Assembly: GCA_012064385.1 (NCBI GenBank)
Contig: QRDG01002511.1
Span: forward strand, 434,001 to 498,000
Source: Puccinellia tenuiflora
Lineage: Eukaryota; Streptophyta; Magnoliopsida; Poales; Poaceae
Direction: 5' to 3'
DNA: 64,000 bases
The first letter of the stretch is position 1, and every line of letters begins with the position of its first letter. The position numbers were made by a program, and so were the translations under genes. Positions 55,724 to 64,000 of the stretch are shown here, in pieces. Under the pieces are notes generated by a model. That model did no database searches and had not been told where the DNA came from. It saw nothing but the letters and a program-made list of their open reading frames with translations.

Positions 55724-55742
55724 TTCCTCGGCAACGGCGCCA
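55724..55742 (-). other. Athila primer-binding site (tRNA-Asp type)
   Basis: The minus strand reads TGGCGCCGTTGCCGAGGAA, nearly identical to the Asp-tRNA complementary site of Athila elements. Two degenerate extra copies of the TGGCGCC-type junction lie at about 55781 and 55808. Confidence 0.8.
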
Positions 55743-55747
55743 GAAAA

Positions 55748-57456
55748 TGTCTTGATGGCCTTTAACTCAGCAACAGCACCAGAGAACACTTGATGGCAAG
55801 GCGCCAGAAAACGTCCTTGATGGTGTAGTTACATGCATTAAAAGAATGGTTAGGTTGAGACTCCAAGTGCAGAGTGTATAGTATAGGAAAGACGGTTTCC
55901 CCACGAGGGATGACTCGAGGGTTTATATCGAACTCTCGGCGAATCAGTAGTGAAAGGTTTATCTTCTTATCCTTTCCTTGAGAACCTACAAACAAAATAA
56001 ATTGTTTTATGCCCTCAACCTCACCAAGTGGTTGTCAAGCACAAGGTGTGAGAATGATAATAAAACAAATGCAAAACAATAAGTAAATATGCAATGGTGG
56101 TAAATAAATATGCAAGGATGGTGGAAACAATGATGGATGATATTTTTGGGTTTTGTAATGTGAATGCAAGAAGTAAAAGTGTTTTTGTATTTTCTGATTT
56201 TAAAATGGCTGAATGTAGGTGATGCTTAAAAGTGGTTGGAAATGTGTTTCTTATGATTAAAAATGGACCGGGGTTCATGGTTTCACAAATGCACTCTCTA
56301 TTTAATGTTGTGGTGGACAATGGAACATAGGAATTGACATATGAGATTACAACACAAAGTTTTATGACAAGTTACTAATTATATGGGCATCACGTCCTAA
56401 CATAGAGATCTTTTGGTTATTAATCTCTCTTATACTCCACTAAGATGCGAACTAAATCATAACACCTTAGTATTAAGATAAATCAGAGCATAGCTTTAAG
56501 CATCATGACATGAAGTGAAAATAAGAACATGCTAGATCTAGTCATGAGAAGTGGAAATGGTCAACCCACATCTCTGGTAGCATGGTATTTTAGTTTATCC
56601 CTAGTGAGGTAACAAAGTAAGGTTGGAATACCCAAGTGGATCGCGGAACTTCTCTCACTTTCACCGCACTAGCCACCCCCTCATTACTCCAACTAATGCA
56701 CACGTTCCCCCACACATGCTCTCAAATGCATCTACTTTCATAACTGAAACAAAACAATTGCACTTCAAACATATATTAACTCATAAAGAGATCCACCACA
56801 TAGGAATTACAAAGATGACCGTAATCATGCTCGGCAGCTTATACGGCGCTAATTAGTGAAGCTGAAGAGAGAGGAGAGAAACATAAGTTACTTCCACAAA
56901 CCCATAGTCCAGGGGTGGACTACTCCCTCTTCATCATGGAGACGGTGGAGACGTTGTTGGGGGAGATGGAGACTACGCCGGCAGCGCTCCGCCGGAGTTT
57001 TCCCCCTTCGATCTGAGGTCCAGGTCTCTGTTTGCGGCCGCCTCCTCGCGATCTACGTCGGGGGGATATTTTTATAGTCGGTTTTAGGTCAAGACGGAGC
57101 CTCGAGGCTCCAGAAGGTGGGCCCCACGCGGCCAAGGAATCTGGCTGCGTGGGCCACCCCCTTTTGGGCCTCGGGCCTCCGCTCGTTTGCTTCCTTCGCT
57201 CCCAAGTCTTCTTCCTTCCTAAGACTGATGCTCGTTAATTTTCAAGTCATTTGGACGTCGTTTGGGTCCCTGAAACATCAAAATATAGAAAATAGGGGTT
57301 TCTACCAATGCAGGGTTAATTACAGAAAAATAGGAAAACTGTGAAATATTCCAAAAAAAACATTATATAATCATGATATAACCCTTATATGATGCAAATA
57401 TGGTTGAAATATGAGAATTATAATGCAAAGTTTAAGTATTCATTTTATATGCATCA
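55748..57456 (-). repeat. Athila-type LTR, about 1.7 kb, minus strand
   Basis: The minus-strand LTR probably starts TGATGCATATAAAATG at 57456 and ends AAGACA at 55748, five bases before the primer-binding site. A promoter TATA (CTATAAAAATA, about 57067-57078 in plus coordinates) precedes a short GC-rich leader. Ends were chosen from TG...CA and the distance to the PBS, so they could be off by some bases. There is no second LTR in the window. Confidence 0.6.
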
Positions 57457-60400
57457 CCAGCTCACGAGGACTTCCCCGTGCTGATGGGGAACGGGTCACA
57501 TGCTTTTGTTCGTGTTGTTGGTACAAAATTCACACATATTTCTTATTGCAGAGTTCAGTAAGATACAAAATAAGCGAACCCGAGGTCAGATGTCTCGTGT
57601 TAGTACCTTGATCAGTCTACCACTAATCGTCTTGTAAAAGACAACAACAAGGAGAAAATACACAAATTTCAGGCAAACTCTTCAAGTAGAAAAGGTCGCA
57701 CGTGCGTCGATGATAACGAGTCCAACCAAGAGTCGAGCTCGCGATTTTAATCCTCCAAAACAAGTTATGAGCCGCCACTTTCTGTAAGGGCACGACATCA
57801 GCGCACATCAACATTGTCAGAAATGTTTTCACCAAAGTGTGTGCAAACTCGATGCTATGCTTGTACAACAATCTATCTGTCCAACGACTCGTCGCTAATC
57901 AGATGCCGCTGGAAGAAATATTGAAAGTTGATGACGTCCCATACGGCCACACCTCTAGTCAGTGTCGCCGATTTCAGGTATGGGCTTTGTGGAGGGGAAG
58001 CCGATTCCGTTCTTTGTGCATAGCATGCATGCCGTTTTGATTTTTTTTCTGACAAAATGCACGTAACATGGACATAGATGATACTAGAAAATCTAGGACA
58101 TCGAAAGGTTCATAAGACTATTTGTATATCCCATGTTGTCCCATTTTCCTTGTCATTTCGACAAGTGTGTCTTTATCAGTTGGATGGGAAATTCTAAAAT
58201 AAGATAATATCATCGCAAAGTCACAAGTAAGAGTAAAATATGATGATTTTTAATAAAATAAATCTTCCATAAATTCATACCTTGATATAAGAAAAAAAAG
58301 ATTATAAATTAGAAACGAGCAGAGGCAAGTGGAGCGAAGGTATCTAGTATGTGAGTAGTTCATGAGCGAACACGTCATGTGATGATCCCCATCCACAGCC
58401 TGGTTCCACTTTTCAAAGCTTGAAGATGAGACCAACGTGTAGATGAGATCAACGACTAATTCAAAGTCTCAGGACCACGCGTTCTACCAAGTTGTGTTCA
58501 GAATTCCCCGCTTTCTTCCTCCCTATATGAGAGAAGCTGACACTCGTGTTCTTCCCTTGCAACCCTTCTCCGATATTAAACGCGGGACGTGGGTCTGTGG
58601 ACTGCGCGTGTCACCTCCGCTTCACCATGGAGGACAAGGTAGGCGACACCATGCCCGGCGCCGTGCATTATATAGCAACCAAAGGACGTAACTCTGGCGG
58701 CCTCATCAAGTAGAACAAGACCAAAGGTAGCTGCGTCTTCCGTCCCTCGGGTGAGACTATGCTCTCATGTTTTCCACAGGCGAACATACGTATGGAGGTG
58801 GACGAGCTCCATATTTCCAGGTACCAACATCGATCATGATCTTTTATTACCCCCGCGCAAGATTTTTGATTGTGTTCTTCCTTATTCTAGTATAGGCTCT
58901 TGGTTGATGAAAGCTGGAATTCCTTCGTCTTATTGTGTTCTGTGCACATAATTTTTTTATGGAGCAACTAGGGCCTCAATCGAGTGAGAATTAAATTAAT
59001 TCTTACTCAGATGATCTCATCCAGTTGCATATGCAACTTAGGTGTAATTTATGTGCAACTAAGAAATTTTAGTTGCAACTATGTGCAACCCATGTGCAAC
59101 TGGCGAGTCCATCGTCGCCCCGACCATCCCCTCTCAACCCGGCCTTCTTCTCGGCTCTGGCGACCCCGCACCCCTAGTTAAGTTTTTTGCTCACTTCCAC
59201 CATCTTCACTGCGGCCATCCGCGTCATCAACGCTCTGGCTCGCTCCATTCCTCGTCTCCGCCATCACCGCCGTGGCCAGCTGCGCCGTCGTAGACTCGGG
59301 CTATGTCACGCGAGGAGGACGAAGGGCCTCGGTTTGCACAAATCTTTACGTGTAAGTCGATTGAGAATTAGCAAAACCGTTTTTTATTGTGCATGGCATA
59401 AACTCCCTCTATTCCAAATTATGTAACCAAATTAAGTGACAGGGATTTAATACATAGTACTTAATTGGAACGGTAGATGTATTGCTTTATTTAATTTTAG
59501 TCTTTATCGTTAAAAACAGTGTTGTCAAAAACTCTTTGTGTGGCGGTTTAACTATGTCTCGGACCAAATGAGACAGGATGTGTATTTGACAGATTTCTCC
59601 TTTTTTTTGTGGGAACAGCTTCCTCCTTCTGAAGTTGTTCCCATACGAAATTGTTTTTTAAAGCCATCGGAGGACGTGTGTCTGTTTAGCTGGTTCAATT
59701 GTCTGTGCTATAGTTCCAGGGAGCATGGCAATTTGCTATATCTTGTCACCATATCTCCTGCGCATGTCTAGCAAAAAAATTTTTTTTACTCCATCACATT
59801 CACATCATTTCACAAAATCCGTGAGACACACATTAGAAAGCTAGTATCACTGAAATTTCACCTATTAATGCAAAATACAAACATATAGAATCTTTAAGAA
59901 ATACAACTTTAGTTAGTACAATCCTATACGAACTCCTCTCATTTTCTTTGTTATGTCGCTGCCTTCTTTTTGTTGTAATACTGTACGGCCAAATCAGACG
60001 TGGAGGCTGAAGTAGTGTATATATAGCATGCGACCTGCTCATATATATGGCATGCCTGCCAAACAACATGTAAATGAACACATCAGAAAATATATTAAAG
60101 TCAACAAGAGTTGATCAAAGAAAAGGTAGTCATTGTTGTACAAAGTGAGAAAATTTTGTGAGACACGAGTTTTTCTAACCGCAGGTACCTACACCAGCAC
60201 TCGTTTTAAAAAAACTTGCAAGAAAAGGCACACTGTGCCACTATGGTACCAAGTTGTGTTGAAAAATAAAGTTTCACGGTGATATATTTTGCCATTTGGG
60301 AGAAAAAAAAGAGAAAAATCTTCGAATTTGAAATTGGTATATATTTGTTACACTTGCTTTGTTTTGTATGTGTCACATATTATTTTATTTCCCTCATATT

Positions 60401-60730
60401 ATTCGCAGTGTATGGTTTTGTAATGTTGCACTACACTCATTATTTCCCTGAGAATTTTTATTATAATTATAGTGCAACTAATATCATATAAATAATAAAT
60501 AATTAGTGGGTGTACCTACATGTGGGAGCAGTCACAATGTGTTTCTACAGATGCCTCATTAAATAATAAATACCATATCATTTCTCCATTTTGTAAAGTG
60601 CCTCATTAGATATAATTTTTGAGATGCCACTTCTTCGAGTTTGTTTCTACGGCAAGCGTGTTTTTTGTGTGAAAATTATTTAAAAGTGTGGTATGTTGAT
60701 ATTTTGTGACAAACAAACAAATCGTAGATT
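57457..60730. other. Mixed low-copy-looking DNA with TE fragments, no firm gene
   Basis: I see short pieces only. A 28-codon frame starts MEDKVGDTMPGAV at 58626 in a good ATG context. A block with repeated ATGTGCAAC and TTGCAACT motifs is at 59020-59100. A sequence like a Stowaway end (CTCCCTCTATTCCAAATTAT) is at 59403, without a visible partner. A GC-rich segment at 59100-59310 has no supported frame. The low repeat content and nearby promoter-like features suggest gene remnants. Confidence 0.35.
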
Positions 60731-60752
60731 TTAACTTACCCGACTTGTCAAG

Positions 60753-61282
60753 TCAGCCACTTGTGAAGGTGAAACCGCCGATGGCAGCGATAATAATAAA
60801 ATTTGCAGCAGCGACACATAGAACAACCATTCCGAAGGAGTGGTGTCTGTAGGCATCACGGGAGCGGGAGATCCATATTGCAGTCCATGCCTCTCCAACC
60901 CCGACAACAGAAATGCCAGCGAGAGTGAGGTAGTACAGGAGCCTGTGGTGGCCAAAGACCACTCCTTTAGGTGCTTTATACAACATTGTCCCTATGTCCA
61001 TGATCAGCGTGAGAATGGCCAATGTCAACAATATTCGGGGGAGAAGCGTCGGAGACATCGCGGTGTGCATGCTTGCCGGTTCACCGGGCTGGTCTATGGT
61101 GATGGCAACATCATCCCCATCCTCATCGTTGCCCTGTAAATGGAAGCTTCACATCATCGTTAGTTTTTAAAGGAAACATTTAGATTAGGCTATATATCTA
61201 GATGTCACGTACCTCTTGTATGTTAGGGTTGTTGGGGACCTTCGGTCAGTTGACAGGCGAGGACAAGTTCACGAGCTGCCAT
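60753..61282 (-). CDS. Small uncharacterised membrane protein (copy B), paralogue of 8433-8947
   Basis: I do not recognise the family. The main coding exon runs from 61133 (GNDEDGDDVAITIDQ) to the stop at 60753, 126 residues, after the acceptor CCATTTACAG. It has an acidic N-terminal part and about three hydrophobic segments (LLTLAILTLIMDIGTMLY; YYLTLAGISVVGVGEAWTAI; VVLCVAAANFIIIAAIGGF). An upstream exon with donor GAG|GTACGTGACATC (61213/61212) matches the donor region of copy A. A candidate ATG at 61282 (MAARELVLAC) is out of frame by one base with the main exon, so the true start may be elsewhere or a frameshift exists. An in-frame ATG at 61070 would give 105 residues. Conservation of protein, intron position and intron ends between the copies supports a real gene. 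Confidence 0.55.
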
Positions 61283-61289
61283 GAAGAGG

Positions 61290-63320
61290 TAAAGGACAAA
61301 GACCTAATTAAGATTATGACGAATAAACAGAAGATGGCCTCCTAAGACGCTCCGACAATATGGAGCTATTTTAGGGCAAATGCTATTTGCGCCTTCAGTG
61401 GCACGGGTGCTGGCGCCGCGCGCTCAAATGGGCCGGCCCGCGCACCCTGCACGCTCCAACGGACCCGCCCAATTGTTGTTTTCTTTTTTCGTTTCTTTTT
61501 TGTTTTCTTTTTCGTTTTTCTTTTTGTATTATTTTTTTTCATTTTTCTTTTTGTATCTTTTTCGTTCAGATTTTGAATTTGCGCATTTTCAATTTGTTCA
61601 AATTCAAATATATTTGAATTTGAAATTTTTTCAGGTTTGAATTTCATTTAGATTTTAAATAATGTTCAAATTTAAATTTGTTCAGATTTTAATATTTTGT
61701 TCATATTTAGAAAAATCTTCAGATTCAAAAAATGTTTCAAATTTCGAATTAAGAAAGGTACGCATAACTGAAAGGAGAAGGGTTCTAATCATCCGGGGAA
61801 TATCCTCCAGGTCACTCCACCTGCTCCAGAAGCTCAAGCGCTCGTCGTGGTCAACCTGCTCCGGAAATTTCCTCTACTCTTCCAAGCTGCTCGTCGTGGT
61901 CCAGCGCCTCTAGTCACTACTCACTCGTCACGCTCCAGCACCAAGCCTCGTCTCCTGGAGCACACCACATGTCACCGGCGCTCGCCGGACGTCCCGCCAG
62001 ACCTGCTCCTCCGCCTCTCGTTTGGCCCTGCTTTACCGGCCATCTCGTCCAGTTCGACATGGATGCCGCTAGTGGGGCTACCGCTCAGGTTCCTTCTGTT
62101 GCAGTCAACAACATGGTGTCACGCGACGCGGACAGCCACGATTCGTTCACGACGGCCGGTGGGTCGAGAAGTGCGTATGGCCTGAGAGGAAGACATTGCA
62201 GGAACAGCGGGTTGATGCGTCTTGGGTTGGTTGAATCGTTTCATGTGATTTGCTGCATTTCCTTTGTTTGCTAGGAACATGGCACAACGATTACGCAGTA
62301 GAGCAAGTGCAAGAAGCTGAGATCGCCAAAGTGACACATATGCAGCATTGCAGCTTGACGAGAGAACCGCGTACGTATGAAAACATTGTGGATAATACTC
62401 TGAGATCCACTCTTATACATGCCTGCCGAACGAGGCCTTAGTGACCTCAGATGCTAATTGGAAGAGAGACTAAGAAATTGTGTAAAAGGTAAGGGCATAC
62501 TCCCAAGTTATTCGCTCAACTTAATCATTTGCCTAACACTCCTACTAATTAACAGATATAGGTGTCGTTCGATTCGCTTCAAAACCCAAGTCCGCCGGGC
62601 TGTACCTAGGTTTTTGCACTTGTGGTATATAATTTAGCGCGCAGCAAGTAGAACATTCTTAGGTCGAATAGTGGCACGCAGAACCATTAGTCTCCTCCTC
62701 CATCGCCGCGAAGGAAGTAACTAGCGCTAGCGGATCCTCCATCGCCACGGGAATCCCACTCGTCCACCGACGGCGGCACTCACCGGCCATCGGATCCCAA
62801 CAGGACCAGATCGACACTCCTGGCTACATCCTGGACTGGAGGTATAGGTTCATGGGCCGTAAGAGCATGCAATAATACGTCTAGGGCACGCGCACCTAAG
62901 CCATGGGCAAAACCTAATCTCGAGAAAATCACCGTACCCTTCCAAAAATAAGATTATCCAAAAAGTGAAATTTCCAGAACGTCCACGGACCGGAATCCAA
63001 GAGAGTTCCTAGGCAAACTTTGCAAAATTTTAGGGTAAAACGCCTCTCGGCTGGATCTCACGTACCCCAGGATGTTGACGAAGGGAAAGCCTACGGAGAT
63101 AAGGGCTTGCAGCGTCCCCTCGCCGAGAGTGTGACGGCCTCTTGGTGGCCGGATTGCGCCATCTCCTCGCCGGATTGCAACGTCTCCTCACCGTACACGG
63201 CCTCTTGGTGGCCGGATCGAGGCCTGGAAATATAGGGGAGGCACAGTCAGCTAGGAAGTAGTAACATCGAGCAAGAGACAAATCAGTAAAGCTGGAGCTT
63301 TTGAGTGCTTGCTCTTACTC
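61290..63320. other. Unassigned DNA right of copy B
   Basis: At 61370-61470 a sequence GGGCAAATGCTATTTGCGCC followed by GC-rich DNA looks like a transposon end, but no partner is visible. 61480-61770 is T-rich with repeats of TTCAAATTT. 61800-62270 is GC-rich and open in short frames only. At 63131-63215 the 21-bp ACGGCCTCTTGGTGGCCGGAT block occurs twice. No gene accepted. Confidence 0.3.
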
Positions 63321-63321
63321 C

Positions 63322-63409
63322 ATGGGGGTGAGGTCGCGACGGCCCTCTTGGCGGCCACGGCAGAGTTGCTGCCGTCGCTGCTTCCTGTCGTGGAGGTCTG
63401 GTCGGCCAT
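63322..63409 (-). CDS. Possible first exon of a gene, start MADQTSTTGSSDGSN
   Basis: ATG 63409 opens MADQTSTTGSSDGSNSAVAA followed by KRAVATSPPW and meets a strong donor (CCATGGA|GTAAGAG at 63322/63321). A TATA box (CTCTATAAAGCG, plus-strand about 63443-63454) lies about 40 bp upstream on the same strand, giving a very short leader. Unspliced, the frame stops at 63251. The rest of the gene would lie to the left. One possible next exon follows the acceptor ATATTTCCAG near 63222 and reads GLDPATKRPCT before a GTGAGG donor. The family is not recognised. Confidence 0.35.
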
Positions 63410-63442
63410 GGGAAGATATCGGGTCCAGGTACTGGTAGGACG

Positions 63443-63454
63443 CTTTATAGAGGG
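63443..63454 (-). promoter_or_regulatory. TATA box upstream of the possible gene at 63409
   Basis: The minus strand reads CTCTATAAAGCG about 40 bp before the ATG, with a GC-rich upstream region (63460-63660). Confidence 0.4.
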
Positions 63455-63459
63455 ATGGT

Positions 63460-64000
63460 GGAACGGGACTTGCCAGGACGAGTAGCCGGCCGGCCGACGA
63501 GTGCTGCTGCCTGGCTCTCTCGACCCAGGTGCCAGCCAAGCTGGGTAAGCTAGACTCAGTCCATTGGACCGCACTCCTCCACTCAGGCGCGCATTGGTGA
63601 GGAGCGCTCGGAACACGCAGCAGGGCTGGCAGGACTAGCTGCACGCGGTGTACCCTTCTTGATCTGTCCACGCTTTACGTGACGTGTACACGTGACACCC
63701 TACGCAGGCTATGTACGCTTTTTCGGTCCGCTCCGATTCAACGGTGCGTGTTGGTCTCAGATTTGGATTGGACTTGCGCGGCCGGCGGCTCGTGAACATG
63801 CTCTTTCCAATTATAATCCGCCCGGATATATGAGATGGGACTGATTGTCTGCATAGAAGGAGATTGAGCATCACGAGGGATTGAGATGATTATTATTTCT
63901 TTTTTTTTACGTGATTGAGATGACTATTGATAAACCAATTTAACGCAGAAATTGCACTATGCAGAATAAGAAAGGAAAAAAGGTTATTTTCAACCCTGAC
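63460..64000. other. Upstream region of the possible gene and right edge
   Basis: GC-rich to about 63790, then AT-rich to the end. It is the expected upstream region for the minus-strand start at 63409. No repeat recognised. Confidence 0.25.

Noticed and set aside
59403..59470. Stowaway MITE
   Set aside because: Only one end-like sequence (CTCCCTCTATTCC) is present; no inverted partner or TA duplication was found.
61360..61640. Lys-rich 93-codon minus-strand frame and T-rich plus-strand frames
   Set aside because: Caused by a T-rich low-complexity tract; no domain.

Overview
The window is repeat-dominated grass DNA, almost certainly from a Triticeae genome (wheat, barley or Aegilops type). 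I base this on the LTR start TGTTGGGAATATGCCC with a TGGTATCAGAGC primer-binding site (Angela/BARE-like Copia tribe), Athila-type and chromovirus-type Gypsy pieces, and large CACTA (En/Spm) DNA transposons whose ends carry TTTGCCGTG or TTTAGTACCGG motifs. Family names come from memory, not from a search. There is no bacterial operon, CRISPR array or rRNA gene, and I saw no tRNA gene.

Layout. 1-1423: Copia LTR on the minus strand whose element runs off the left edge. 1424-2490: non-coding retrotransposon-like DNA with one ambiguous base at 2463. 2490-8430: a 5'-truncated Gypsy element with a gag-protease-partial RT reading frame, a large internal deletion and a 3.4 kb 3' LTR holding three 10-bp-phased arrays of TCCGGA boxes. 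8431-9430: the 3' part of a low-copy gene for a small membrane protein. 10029-23466: a complete CACTA element (CACTA-1, target duplication CAA). 23470-24294: short non-element spacer. 24298-44675: a second copy of the same CACTA family in opposite orientation (CACTA-2, target duplication CCT), itself interrupted at 27405-35898 by a gag-only Copia element (target duplication GGGTC). 44756-44887: start of a putative secreted-peptide gene next to CACTA-2. 45389 to about 51.7 kb: a third, different CACTA element (CACTA-3). 51.5-52.4 kb: left-end-like CACTA fragment. 52.44-54.9 kb: minus-strand Gypsy LTR. 54.9-57.46 kb: Athila-type LTR, primer-binding site and partial gag on the minus strand. 57.5-64 kb: the least repetitive part, with a paralogue of the membrane-protein gene (60753-61282, minus) and a possible first exon of a gene at 63322-63409 (minus).

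How the parts work together. Each CACTA-1/2 copy carries a TNP2-like transposase gene and a second gene of the Transposase_24 type, with subterminal repeats that should bind transposon proteins. CACTA-1 has an intact second gene but a 443-bp deletion in its transposase. CACTA-2 has the deleted segment but carries four nonsense codons, a frameshift and the Copia insertion. Both keep two long hairpins in a predicted intron of the transposase 5' UTR and a 352-bp tandem array embedded in the left subterminal region. CACTA-3 has an 1110-codon transposase frame broken by one TAG codon. The Copia element encodes only Gag and has a candidate intron exactly at the end of gag, like the splicing strategy described for BARE and other plant Copia elements.

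The strongest leads are the conserved intronic hairpins of CACTA-1/2, the helically phased TCCGGA arrays, and the gag-intron of the pol-less Copia element.
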